Source of the DNA: Bacillota bacterium
Lineage (GTDB): Bacteria > Bacillota > UBA4882 > UBA8346
DNA: 64,000 nucleotides
Assembly: GCA_023429995.1 (NCBI GenBank)
Contig: JAEZCE010000078.1
Span: forward strand, 1-64,000
Reading direction: 5' to 3'
Both the position numbers and the translations under genes were made by a program. Shown piece by piece: positions 1-8,425 of this stretch (within the stretch, counting starts at the first letter, position 1; the number at the start of each line of letters is the position of its first letter). The notes below the pieces were generated by a model. It was not told where the DNA came from, ran no database searches, and saw only the letters and a list, made by a program, of their open reading frames with translations.

Positions 1-50
1 TGTTCCATGGCTGATTTTACTTTTTCTAGTTCTTTTTGGGTTACTCTCAT
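1..50 (-). CDS. 5' end of an unidentified gene running off the window
   Basis: An ATG at 50 on the minus strand is preceded by an AAAAGGA ribosome binding site with 7 nt spacing, and the frame stays open to the window edge. Only 16 residues are visible (MRVTQKELEKVKSAME), Lys/Glu rich. The start style would suit a small regulator, but no family can be assigned. An imperfect dyad (GTTAAA-AAA-TTTAAC, 101-115) lies about 50 bp upstream and could be its operator. Confidence 0.4.
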   Translation of the reverse strand, partial: MRVTQKELEKVKSAME

Positions 51-297
51 TGTTTTTTCCTTTTGAATCTTACTTTTCAAAAGGTATATCGGCTACTTTG
101 GTTAAAAAATTTAACTCAACCTATATATATTCGCACCTGTAAAGTTTATCAATGCAAACAATGACCTTCAAAGTAATCTGGATGAATTTTGTTATAGACT
201 GAATCGGCGTTTTTGTGAAATAAGCATCTTTGAAAAACTTGTTAATGCTTGCCTTTTGGTTGAACCAATAAATACTGCGTCGTCTTTATAATCACTA

Positions 298-723
298 TTA
301 TGTATATAGTGAGAAACTTTCAGTTTTTAGATTACAATAATAGCGCCCTTCTTTCGCAGAAAACTTCAAAACACAATAATCTGGGTCAGTTACCCCTTTC
401 GGGTAAAATATCTTATCGCCAGTATGCCATAATTCTTGCTTAATTGGCATTTCCTCAAGAACTTCCATATTCCCTATCAGCATAACTCCCTCATATTTTA
501 TAAGTCCTTTATTGTAAAAGTAGATACTGGCTTTCGGATTGTCACGGTATTGGGCAACACGGATAGATGAAGTATTTGTTGAAAAATAAAATTCATTTAT
601 TCCATTGATCTTTCTTGGTTTAAGCATTGCTTTTTGATTAGGAAATCCATTGCTGTCAACTGAAGCAATAAAGGCCAATTTTTGCTTTTTTACAAAACCC
701 AAAATTTTTTCAATCGAAATCAT
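298..723 (-). CDS. Pyridoxamine 5'-phosphate oxidase-like FMN-binding split-barrel protein
   Basis: This 141-residue protein has the layout of the small PNPOx-like split-barrel family. An N-terminal helix (IEKILGFVKKQK) is followed by the strand-rich core LAFIASVDSNGFPNQKAML, a Tyr/Phe strand, and RVAQYRDNPKASIYFYN, the usual dimer and flavin face. Members bind FMN, F420 or haem and reduce varied small molecules; the substrate cannot be told here. The start ATG has AAGGAG 7 nt upstream. It is the last gene of the minus-strand run that begins near 5.1 kb, separated from the dehydratase by about 130 bp, so it may have its own promoter. Length is normal and nothing looks broken. Confidence 0.75.
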   Translation of the reverse strand: MISIEKILGFVKKQKLAFIASVDSNGFPNQKAMLKPRKINGINEFYFSTNTSSIRVAQYRDNPKASIYFYNKGLIKYEGVMLIGNMEVLEEMPIKQELWHTGDKIFYPKGVTDPDYCVLKFSAKEGRYYCNLKTESFSLYT

Positions 724-852
724 AACACAATCTCCTTAATTAATAACTTGGACAAATTTTTCGTTCTCTGATGTAATAGTCAGTTAGAGAGAGTTTTTCA
801 CTGCATAGCTCACCATGAACCACGCCATAGTTCAACAGGTAGATAGACCATC

Positions 853-1842
853 CTAAATCCTTTTTGCATACTGATTTAATACATCACGAATGCAATCTAT
901 AGACTCATTACATCCGCTCATTTGCAGGACAACCCTCTTTCCATTTAGCCTTTTCCTGATTTTTTTGGCCGCAATTATGGTTGAGGCGCCCGCACCTTCC
1001 GCCAGATTATGCGTGTGTGACATTGCCAGATAAATCCCTTCTCGTATCTCATCCTCAGATAGTAGAATAAAATCCGTCAATTTATCTTTGTAAATTTCAA
1101 ACGGGATTTCATATGCCGAGCCTGTAGCAAAGCCTCCGGCAAAGGTATGATTGGGTGCTTGCATAATTGTTCCCGCACTCCACGATAAGTACGCTGCTTT
1201 GGCCGATTCCGCCTGAACAGCATAGATTTCAATAGGAGGGTTAACCGCCTTAAGTACTGTAACGGCTGCAGCCAGCTCGCTTCCTCCCCCGATTGGCAAT
1301 ATGACAGCATCAATATCGGGGAGCTCCTTCAATATTTCTGTGAACTCGGTACCAACACCGTTTATTAAGTGAGGCTCGTTCGCTGCATGAATATAGTGTA
1401 AGTGCTTTTCTTCTTGCAGCCTCATGCATTCCTGCGCTGCCTGTTCAAAGTTTTCTCCGGCCTCCACAAGATTTGCGCCCGCATCCATGATTCTCCGATT
1501 TTTCTCTGGATTATTGCCTTTCGGCAATACAATGGTTGCATCGATCCCAGTCATTTTAGCGGCAGTAGCGATTGAAATCCCATGGTTTCCGGTTGAAAAT
1601 GTAACAACTTTTGTGATGCCCTGTTGTTTCAGATGATGCATGATATTAAGACCACCGCGGATTTTGAAGCTACCTCCCGGCAAGTGGTTTTCATGTTTAA
1701 TGAAGATCTCCGCTCCGATCAGGTCAGACAGACTTTGGTAATAAATTAAAGGGGTAGGATTTATAGATTGATAAACAACCTGTTCTGCACGGAACACTTC
1801 CTTGAGTGAAATTGGATAATCAAAAATTTTTTTAATGTTCAT
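853..1842 (-). CDS. PLP-dependent threonine/serine dehydratase family protein
   Basis: This 329-residue fold-type II PLP enzyme resembles catabolic threonine dehydratase and serine racemase. The PLP lysine sits in GSFKIRGG (about residues 57-64), the asparagine loop is STGNHG (about 83-88), and the glycine-rich phosphate loop is GGGSELAAAV (about 185-194). The typical C-terminal EGAGAS follows. There is no ACT regulatory domain, so it is the short, non-allosteric form. The reaction is probably deamination of a beta-hydroxy amino acid; the substrate is not certain. The start has a GAGGAG site 10 nt upstream. It lies 29 bp downstream of the cupin gene on the same strand, so the two are probably co-transcribed. 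Confidence 0.85.
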   Translation of the reverse strand: MNIKKIFDYPISLKEVFRAEQVVYQSINPTPLIYYQSLSDLIGAEIFIKHENHLPGGSFKIRGGLNIMHHLKQQGITKVVTFSTGNHGISIATAAKMTGIDATIVLPKGNNPEKNRRIMDAGANLVEAGENFEQAAQECMRLQEEKHLHYIHAANEPHLINGVGTEFTEILKELPDIDAVILPIGGGSELAAAVTVLKAVNPPIEIYAVQAESAKAAYLSWSAGTIMQAPNHTFAGGFATGSAYEIPFEIYKDKLTDFILLSEDEIREGIYLAMSHTHNLAEGAGASTIIAAKKIRKRLNGKRVVLQMSGCNESIDCIRDVLNQYAKRI

Positions 1843-1871
1843 ATTTTTGTTCTCCTCTGATAATACTGGAT

Positions 1872-2204
1872 TTATTTAACTTTATATCTATCCTTCTGAC
1901 CGAAAAATGTCATGTCGGCATATCCGGCAAAGATTCTTCCTGAATGTTTTACTCCCTCTGGAATGTAATATCTGTCGCCTTTTGAATAGGTATTTAAAAT
2001 GCCATCAATCATTAACTCGATTTTTCCCTCAAGAACGATTCCCCATTGATCTGCATGCGCATGCTCAGGCAAATCAATATCCTCGGCAAATTCCATAAAT
2101 ATAATCTGGTGGTCATCTCCCTGTGAAAGGTAGGCGCTGATTCCCTTCATAGGAATATCCGCCTCCGGTAGCTTTATAATCGGTTCAGGGAATATATTCG
2201 ACAT
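1872..2204 (-). CDS. Small cupin-domain protein
   Basis: This single-domain cupin has about 110 residues. The first metal-site motif is LPEHAHADQWGIVLEG (H-x-H then E/G) and the second is GDRYYIPEGVKHSG, so a metal-binding beta-barrel with His ligands is expected. An upstream in-frame ATG (2243) exists, but the ATG at 2204 is preceded by GAGAGGAG at proper spacing and gives the normal cupin N-terminus, so that start is chosen. Function is unknown; small cupins of this type often sense or modify small metabolites. It is in a tight run with PhzF upstream (about 42 bp) and the PLP dehydratase downstream. Confidence 0.8.
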   Translation of the reverse strand: MSNIFPEPIIKLPEADIPMKGISAYLSQGDDHQIIFMEFAEDIDLPEHAHADQWGIVLEGKIELMIDGILNTYSKGDRYYIPEGVKHSGRIFAGYADMTFFGQKDRYKVK

Positions 2205-2246
2205 CTGTTTTCTCCTCTCAAATCCATTATGGCTTAATGACAAAAT

Positions 2247-3125
2247 TTATAGGATGTAGTACCCATCAATTCGAAGTGACGCTCTTCCGCCAAATAAAAC
2301 CTTGTGATCTTTCATCTTCAGTTTAATCGTATTAAAAATTCTGTCGTTTCCACCTTGCTCTATTGCAACAGGGGCGCCATCCCAGAGTTTATTTTCATAC
2401 ATATAATACCCGAATGCGCTATTCCCAGAGCCGGTAGCCGGATCTTCCAAATAACCAAATTTTGGCGCAAACACTCTTGTATGGGCAATATACTCTGTAT
2501 TCTTTGTATCCATGCAAAAAATCAAAATAATGTCTACTCCGTTATCATGACAAAATGCTTTAAGCCGTTCTTCACATGGGAAGGTATCGATTTCGTATTG
2601 AAACGAAGCAATCGGAACGATGAGTGTGCAAAGCCCGGCGTCAATCAAAGCCAATGGATAATCATCTGCAAGTACACTTTCCTCTACTCCAAATGCGTTG
2701 GAGATTTCAGCGGCAGTAACATGAACTTTATAACGCATCGGTTCTGGAGCCGCTATATAAACAGCATCCTCTTTTTCGATCTCGTTGTACAAAAGGAGCG
2801 GTCCCTTTTTATTTGTTTCGAACGTGATTTCTTTTTTGCGCCGCAACGCTTCATTATTCTTGAGGAGTTCATACATTGCGGCTATGGTTCCGTGCCCGCA
2901 AAAGTCCACTTCACATTCGGACGAATAATACGTCAACTTACAATCTGATTTGTCTGAGCTGGAACAATAAACCATCTCAGATACAAAACCTTTATGCTGC
3001 TTTGCTATATCCAGCATTTCCCCATCAGATAAGCTTTCTTCACCTGTATAAATACATGCTGCCGGATTACCCAAAGAAAGACCAGTCGTAAACGCATCAG
3101 CTTTCTTATAAATATATTTTTTCAT
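2247..3125 (-). CDS. PhzF-family isomerase/epimerase-like protein
   Basis: The protein of about 292 residues has the two-lobe PhzF (diaminopimelate epimerase-like) architecture. The N-terminal lobe carries DAFTTGLSLGNPAA and the conserved FCGHGTIAAMYEL. The C-terminal lobe carries DPATGSGNSAFGYYM. In characterised members a Glu near residue 45 is the acid/base; E46-like residues are present in the QHKGFVSEMV stretch. Substrate unknown. The start at 3125 has AGGAGG with 7 nt spacing; the upstream in-frame ATG at 3158 lacks a site. It probably forms one transcription unit with the cupin and dehydratase. Annotation as phenazine biosynthesis would be over-reading, as no other phenazine gene is nearby. 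Confidence 0.8.
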   Translation of the reverse strand: MKKYIYKKADAFTTGLSLGNPAACIYTGEESLSDGEMLDIAKQHKGFVSEMVYCSSSDKSDCKLTYYSSECEVDFCGHGTIAAMYELLKNNEALRRKKEITFETNKKGPLLLYNEIEKEDAVYIAAPEPMRYKVHVTAAEISNAFGVEESVLADDYPLALIDAGLCTLIVPIASFQYEIDTFPCEERLKAFCHDNGVDIILIFCMDTKNTEYIAHTRVFAPKFGYLEDPATGSGNSAFGYYMYENKLWDGAPVAIEQGGNDRIFNTIKLKMKDHKVLFGGRASLRIDGYYIL

Positions 3126-3212
3126 TTTCCATCCTCCTGAAATAGTATAGCGTTCCATTGGCGCATTGCCATATCCTTATTATGTATCCCCCTGTAAAAC
3201 AATATAATAATG

Positions 3213-3505
3213 TTCACAACGGCACTGTAAAAATCACATAACGGGCACGCAAAGCTCACAGAAATGCTGATCAACGAGTCTTTTTGCATAGCGCTCCAGA
3301 ATCGGTCTTGAAAAATCAAGCGCATATCCTTTTTCGCAAAGAGCCGGAACCATCCCCCACGCACTTTGTACCGCCTGCGCTGTGTGAGGAATCAGCAAAG
3401 TGGCATATTTTCCGCCTGAAACCGTCTTAACGGCTACGTCCCCAGAATCCAACTGGAAACTATCTTCAACGACCATGCAAACGTCATAACGACAGCTTTC
3501 CGCTG
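3213..3505. repeat. Duplicated segment, copy 1 left part
   Basis: This stretch (3' part of the GyrI-like gene plus its downstream flank) is repeated at 10313-10605 in the same orientation, with about eight mismatches by eye over about 290 bp. In the second copy it is joined directly to the equivalent of 5393-5629. Confidence 0.9.
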
Positions 3506-3698
3506 CGACGGTATTCATATCGTCGAGCGCCATACCTAATATTACGGTATCCTCACAAAAAAGCTGATTATCTTGAAGCCAAGTCTTGAATTGCTCCATC
3601 AATTGATGGTTCTCGGGTCCGTAAGCTCCTGTGCGCCTCATATAAATCACCTTCATACAAGAAATCATCTCATCTTGAATCGTAATATTTTCCATCAT
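3234..3698 (-). CDS. GyrI-like small-molecule-binding domain protein
   Basis: This 154-residue protein has the full-length stand-alone GyrI/SOUL-like fold seen in effector-binding domains of AraC and MerR regulators. Motifs include the first strand with MKVIYMRRTGAYGPE, the mid-domain CRYDVCMVVEDSF, and the strand VAVKTVSGGKYATLLIPH. The C-terminal DFSRPILERYA and the final FCELCVPV strand match the usual ending. Such proteins bind or hydrolyse hydrophobic cations and toxins. The start has AAGGAGAGG 7 nt upstream. The chloramphenicol acetyltransferase gene lies 58 bp upstream on the same strand, which fits a drug-response role. Its C-terminal two thirds recur in a chimeric gene at 10334-10900. 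Confidence 0.8.
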   Translation of the reverse strand: MMENITIQDEMISCMKVIYMRRTGAYGPENHQLMEQFKTWLQDNQLFCEDTVILGMALDDMNTVAAESCRYDVCMVVEDSFQLDSGDVAVKTVSGGKYATLLIPHTAQAVQSAWGMVPALCEKGYALDFSRPILERYAKRLVDQHFCELCVPVM

Positions 3699-3756
3699 TT
3701 TTACCTCTCCTTAAATAACATTTTGTAATTTGTGCAAGTAGCCTTATCATTGGTGA

Positions 3757-4389
3757 TCAATCAGCTTCATCCAAATACTTCTGCAGCCTTTGTGCAAGCT
3801 TTCCGATATGAATACCGTCCACAAAAGCATGATGAACCTGGACGGCGAAAGGCATCATCCATTTACCGTCTTTTTCGACGTATTTTCCCCAGTCAAAAAT
3901 GGGCTGCGCTTTTTCACGGTTTCCAAAATCGGTATGCGAAATATGAGTAAAGCTAATCCAGGGTAGGGCTGAGAATTGATACACATCATTTTCTACAGGT
4001 CCTGTAAAATGCGCTTTTTGTTGTTCTGCCGTTCTAATCGCCAATTGCATATATTCCTCAATAGAATCCTGCATGGGGACATTGACAACTTTAAACAATT
4101 CCGTTTCTTTGTCTATATAAGTAAATGACGTGTCAATGGATTTATATAAGACAACCTCGCCGTCAAGGAAACGGTACCTGAATTCTTCAATCTCATTTGC
4201 ACATTTTGTCACGACATAGATAAAGGCCATCGTAAATGACCAGCCTCTTTCTTTTGCCAGCTTTCGAAAGCGTGTCACATCAAGTTCAAAGCTGACACAA
4301 TATTGGGGCTGCACCGCATTCCTGTATATCTGGCAGTAATCCTTTCTTTTCCAGGTTTCGTAATTTATTACGCTATATTTATTCCCCAT
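3757..4389 (-). CDS. Type A chloramphenicol O-acetyltransferase
   Basis: At 210 residues this is a typical CAT trimer subunit. The catalytic signature is intact as HHAFVDGIH (residues 186-194) with His187 as the general base and the structural Asp191. The N-terminal part has YCVSFELDVT and the central part has LPWISFTHI followed by the PIFDWGKY region, all CAT-A hallmarks. It transfers an acetyl group from acetyl-CoA to chloramphenicol-like phenylpropanoids; chromosomal homologues may have other acceptors. A strong GGAGGAAA site precedes the start. It sits between a GyrI-like gene and a methyltransferase in one co-directional run. This gene and its neighbour are missing from the second, deleted copy of the segment. 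Confidence 0.88.
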   Translation of the reverse strand: MGNKYSVINYETWKRKDYCQIYRNAVQPQYCVSFELDVTRFRKLAKERGWSFTMAFIYVVTKCANEIEEFRYRFLDGEVVLYKSIDTSFTYIDKETELFKVVNVPMQDSIEEYMQLAIRTAEQQKAHFTGPVENDVYQFSALPWISFTHISHTDFGNREKAQPIFDWGKYVEKDGKWMMPFAVQVHHAFVDGIHIGKLAQRLQKYLDEAD

Positions 4390-4447
4390 AGATATTTCCT
4401 CCTTCTAAATCTGATGTTATAAATTGCCTCTATTGCGACATTGCCAA

Positions 4448-5128
4448 TCATTTCGATATGATAAGCATTTCATTGCCATTCTTTTGGAATTCATAACTAG
4501 TTTTAATAATTTTAATTCTATATGTATCCCCAAAATAGCAAATAACTTTGCTCAATAAATCCGTCTTTTTTCCATTGATATCGCAGGTCGGGAATATGCA
4601 TATTTCCTTACAAATACGCAGCATTTCTTTGATAGATTGCAAATGAAACTCCCATCCAAGCGTTGAATATAAAAACAAAAAGTGGGAGATTAATCCCAAA
4701 TCAAAGCTATTATCAGGAAAATTTATTTTATCCGGCAATTCAGCATATATGTATCTTGCTTCAGCCAGCCCTTTTTCAAAATCATCAAGAAACAGATTCA
4801 TTGCAGACATTCTTAAATGCTCCAGTTCTGAAATGCTTTTGATTTTATCCCATCTATAGTTTTCTCGGTTCTTATCGGTCTGTTCTAAAACAATAGTCTT
4901 TGTTTCATTTATCCTGTTTTCTATTTCTTTAACCGAAAACTGATAAATGGGATCAACCGACACGATATGCCCTCCTTTTTTGGTCCCTTCTGCATTAAAA
5001 CTGGCAGGTCCATCCCCAAAGCTTATAATCTTGTTATCTAGCAAGTCTTGGTCTGACAGGCAAAACATTTCTTGATACTCACTGAGTCTGCGTCCCCATG
5101 GGACAACTTTATCCAATACAAATGCCAT
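4448..5128 (-). CDS. Class I SAM-dependent methyltransferase-like protein
   Basis: The 226-residue protein resembles small class I methyltransferases. Motif I is divergent (IISFGDGPASFNAEG, residues about 34-48, fitting the first strand and glycine loop), followed by an acidic second-strand end (IVSVDPIYQ). The post-motif INFPDNSFDLGLISHFLFLY (about residues 135-154) is the usual methyltransferase motif-II-like segment. Substrate is unknown. Because it lies directly upstream of a CAT gene it might serve in resistance or be a passenger. GGAGGA precedes the start. Translation ends 58 bp before the CAT start. Length and frame look intact. Confidence 0.7.
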   Translation of the reverse strand: MAFVLDKVVPWGRRLSEYQEMFCLSDQDLLDNKIISFGDGPASFNAEGTKKGGHIVSVDPIYQFSVKEIENRINETKTIVLEQTDKNRENYRWDKIKSISELEHLRMSAMNLFLDDFEKGLAEARYIYAELPDKINFPDNSFDLGLISHFLFLYSTLGWEFHLQSIKEMLRICKEICIFPTCDINGKKTDLLSKVICYFGDTYRIKIIKTSYEFQKNGNEMLIISK

Positions 5129-5186
5129 AACAATTCCTCCATGAATTTCACGTTTATAGTTTTATCTCATTTCTTAAAAACCTGAC

Positions 5187-5657
5187 TTAACAAGTGCTAG
5201 ATTTTTCCGAAACAATACGTACATAAGTCCCAATTTCTCTCAAATGTTCTTGTACCAGATGTTCTTCTACGCCAAAAGGAGCATATACCGTATAAATGAC
5301 TCGTGTTGTCTCCTCAGTGATGGCTGTCCGCTGATCCGGTCCCCGAAGGATACTTGAGATAACATTCTCATGATCCGCAATCATGAAATCACCTGATATA
5401 GTTGTTACATCTTTTCCGTTCATTGTCGTGTAGCTTTCATCGCCGGTCGAAATTCTCAAGCTTAACGGTGCTCTTGTTTTATCGTAATCATGACCGGCTG
5501 TTAGAAGCATATTTTTAACTTCCGCCATAAACATTGCTTCCACTAACGGCAATCCGCCGGGTATTGCTTTGCCCTTTATGACCGATTCGAGCTGAGGCAA
5601 CACATGATAAGTATATCCGTATTTTTTATATGTTCGTGCAGAGCGGGAACCAGGCAT
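5187..5657 (-). pseudogene. B3/B4 tRNA-binding-domain protein, 5'-truncated
   Basis: The frame encodes the C-terminal two thirds of a PheRS-beta-related B3/B4 domain protein. It starts inside the helix that normally follows the WREAY motif (YKKYGYTYHVLPQLESVIKG) and continues through IPGGLPLVEAMFMAEVKN, the GDESYTTMNG loop and the EETTRVIYTVYAP strand to a natural-looking C-terminus. The first about 80 family residues are missing. The nominal start (5657) codes for residues that belong to the adjacent EamA fragment read in another frame, so homology begins only at about 5629. Intact relatives bind tRNA-like or amino-acid ligands, possibly in editing. The fragment is unlikely to be functional. 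Confidence 0.75.
5393..5629. repeat. Duplicated segment, copy 1 right part
   Basis: This part of the B3/B4 gene is repeated at 10603-10840 with about seven mismatches by eye. Similarity stops sharply at 5629/10840, immediately after TTTTTTATA in both places. Confidence 0.9.
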
Positions 5658-6260
5658 AAAATCAGAACGATTGCGGTCTGTGAAACAGGACTTGATGCTT
5701 CTTTTGATGTCGCCGTAACTTTAATGACGGAAATACGTGACAGTGTGTTAAAGGTGGATTCGCTAGCGGCCGCGCAAAGCACAAGCATATTTCCATCGAT
5801 ATGTTCCAGGGATAAACTATTCCCCGGCGTTAACACGCCTTGAATGATCAGAATGCCTCCTACCGTACAGAGTATTCCGGCAATTTTTGGGCCACCAACC
5901 GGCTCCCTCAATACAACCATGGCGAGAAGCGCGGTTATGGCAGAGGTCGCGCCTGTAAGTATTCCGGCCTCTCCAGCGCTTGTATAATTAAGTCCGCTTA
6001 GCAAAAACATTCGGAAACAGAAAAATACCGCATATGGCCTGAAATGTTAAGAACAAAAAACTGCGAAACGACATCAGCTGAAGGTATCGGACAAACTGTT
6101 TGCCGCATAGTGGAACTAAAAACGTGAGCGCAAAAAGCAGGCTTATTGCCGTAACTGTAAAAGTTCCGAGCCTTCCGGTAACAAATCTGGCTGAAATAAC
6201 ACTGGTCCCTGCCAGTGAAAAAACGCCTATTAAGTACAATTTCCCGTATACTCGATTCAT
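5630..6260 (-). pseudogene. EamA (DMT) transporter, N-terminal two thirds, frameshifted and truncated
   Basis: Translation from 6260 gives the first EamA transmembrane helices (YLIGVFSLAGTSVISARF, then TAISLLFALTFLVPL). It breaks at about 6000-6010 within a T-run and continues in the next frame (MFLLSGLNYTSAGEAGILTG, ALLAMVVLREPVGG, IAGILCTVGGILIIQGV). The second EamA repeat begins (MLVLCAAASESTFNTLSRIS) but is cut near 5630, where B3/B4 sequence starts. About 80 C-terminal residues are missing. The gene is divergent from a MocR regulator 120 bp away, a classic transporter/regulator pairing; both members are broken. A candidate C-terminal piece is found out of order at 7648-7896. Confidence 0.8.
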
Positions 6261-6381
6261 CTTAATTGCTCTCCAATAATTCGTTGCGTTCTTTTTGGGT
6301 TATGGTATAATTTTACTTGAATTACTGGTTCTTTTGAAGTGCCAGTTTGGCGTAGATTTCATAGATCCAGTTGGAGGCATT

Positions 6382-7645
6382 ATGTTAGGAATTGAAATGA
6401 ATCGAAATAGCGAACTACAATTATGGCGTCAAATTTACCAGTCCTTAAAAGACCTGATGCTGTCCGGTCAGTTAAAGACCGGGGAAGGTTTACCATCCAC
6501 ACGTGAATTAGCAAAGGAGCTGAAGGTTTCCCGCAATACAGTTTGCGAGGCTTACGACCTGTTGATTTCAGAGGGCTACGTTGTAAATCAGCAGGGCGCG
6601 CCCACGCGAGTTGCTGACGGCTTGTGCATTGAATCGTTTGAAGCTTCGCTATCACCCGAAATAGAAAGCCATGCCATACGGAAGATTTCAGTAAGCTTTC
6701 GGACGGGACGGCCCGACTTGGGTCATTTCCCCAGATTTCTTTGGCAGTAGTTCATGTATAAGGCTTCCAAGACGTTGCCTCTTGAGGCTTTTGGTTATAG
6801 CGGGCCACAGGGCTTACCCAAACTGCGGGAAGAGATTGCCGCGCGCCGGCGCAACGCACGGACTGCATCTGATTGCGGATCTGTTGTGTGGGGAGGGAAA
6901 AAAGATATTGATGGAGGACCCCTGCCATATAGGTATGCTTGGAACTTTCGTAAACAAAGGCTGCACCATTGTTCCCATACCGGTTGACACCGAGGGGATG
7001 CAGACCGATTACCTGCCGAAGTGCAAAAGTATAAGCGTAATCTATGTTACACCATCTCATCAGTACCCATTGGGAGGAATTCTTCCAGCATCGCGCCGTG
7101 CCGCGCTGATTCGATTTGCCAGAGAAAACGACCTTTATATCATTGAAGACGATTATGACAGTGAATTCCGGTATGAAGGAGAGCCTATCGCCCCGCTTTA
7201 CTCCTTGGACCCGCAGCGTGTGATATATGTAGGCACCTTCAGCAAATCGGTTTTTCCTGCACTGAGGATAGGCTATGTCATTCTGCCATTTCAGCTTCAT
7301 AAGCATTGGCGTGATTTGCGTACCCATACGGATGTACAGAATCCTCCCTTTGAGCAGGCTGCTTTAGCAGAGTTTTTAAGGACGCGCAAGTTTGACCGTC
7401 ATGTTCAAAAAATGCGCAAAATTTACGGTCAGCGTCGACAAGTGCTGCTAGAGTCTCTTAAAGAAAACTTTGGAAGTAGTTGGACTGCATATGGTGACTC
7501 AGCAGGACTGCATGTCGCTATCGATTTTCCAGAAAAGCGATTTGACGAGGGTTTTATCACGAACTGTTTGCAAAATGGTGTTGTTTGCCACAATGCCAAT
7601 GGGCAATTCAGAATCCATAATCATAGCACATTTCATATTAGAATC
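6382..7645 (+). pseudogene. MocR/GabR-type GntR-aminotransferase regulator, broken
   Basis: The start at 6382 follows GGAGG with 4 nt spacing and gives a GntR winged helix (LWRQIYQSLKDLMLSG, LPSTRELAKELKVSRNTV). The linker frame hits an in-frame TAG at 6748-6750 (after HFPRFLWQ), resumes as MYKASKTLPLEAFGYSGPQG, and then near 6855 jumps frame into THGLHLIADLL. This jump loses the short stretch that normally holds the EQI-VTSG motif. The aminotransferase part then runs intact through EDDYDSEFRY, the PLP lysine segment GTFSKSVFPALRIGY and the small domain to about 7645. Such proteins sense PLP plus an amino acid or amine. With a nonsense codon and a deletion it should be inactive. Confidence 0.85.
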
Positions 7646-7647
7646 GC

Positions 7648-7896
7648 TCATTCTTTAAGCTCCTTTTGCTTAGCAAAGGTTTTAATCTCTGAAATAAATA
7701 ATCCAACTAATGTAAGTACAATTCCGAATACAGCAATACCGGCAATTGTTTCATTAAGCGCAATATCAGCGGTAACAACGGTTATGACTGGGACCATATA
7801 AATATAAACACTGGTCTTCATTGCGCCCAATATTTTAACCGCAGAGTTCCACGTTACAAAACATAGGGCAGATGCGCCCAACCCTAAGAACATGCT
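7648..7896 (-). pseudogene. EamA transporter C-terminal fragment
   Basis: The frame encodes only the last three EamA helices (FLGLGASALCFVTWN, then MKTSVYIYMVPVITVVTADI, then IAGIAVFGIVLTLVGLFIS) and a charged tail ending at 7648. It is fused in frame to the sugar-isomerase fragment upstream (VYIKE joined to SMFLG). It could be the missing end of the 5630-6260 EamA gene, but it lies on the wrong side of it for a simple insertion, so a rearrangement or a second EamA copy is needed. Confidence 0.75.
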
Positions 7897-8425
7897 TTCC
7901 TTTATATAAACCAGCTTGAATCTTCCACTATACTGCCTGACCAATTCAATGGGATCAAAACCAGCCGCAGCACACCATCCTGCGTCCAGTTCAAAACTAA
8001 CCCAATTCGGGCTCATATCATATTGTCCTTCACAAGGTAGAAACTCCTGGGTATGATTGTGATAGGTCAATACCAATCCTTTTTTCCATACACTTTCTTC
8101 ACAGATAGTTTAATTTTTCAGCAAATCTGTGTACTGCATTTTCATCCTTCAAATATTCCATGCTTATTCCAATAAACTTCATATCAAGCGCCATCGCAAC
8201 AGGATTCAGTTGTTCCACCATATCTGTCTGGGGAACATGAATAGATATAGGTTCCAAATGATATTCAACCAATTGACTTTTCAATTCATTCAGAGGGACT
8301 TGTAGGTCTATACCAATCAATTCAACGCCATCATACCCCATCTGCGAAGCAAATCGAAGATTTTCAGTCGTGTTATAATGGGCTCCTTCCATAAAGGAAT
8401 ACATCTGCATATATATCTTTCTCAT
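7897..8425 (-). pseudogene. Sugar-phosphate isomerase/epimerase (TIM barrel), frameshifted and truncated
   Basis: From 8425 the frame reads as the N-terminal half of an AP-endonuclease-2-like TIM barrel (YMQMYSFMEG, ASQMGYDGVELIG, LEPISIHVP, FIGISMEYL). It stops at 8099, and the continuation LTYHNHTQEF and WVSFELDAGWCAAAGFDP appears in another frame from about 8080. The join lies in a stretch of A/G runs, so a small indel is likely. The last third of the barrel is absent; coding continues into EamA sequence after FKLVYIKE. Intact relatives isomerise or epimerise keto sugars and inositol derivatives. The start overlaps the DUF6179-like stop by 4 nt. Confidence 0.8.

Noticed and set aside
2304..2948. 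A 214-codon plus-strand ORF opposite PhzF
   Set aside because: It is the shadow of a clear PhzF gene, and its sequence is not protein-like.
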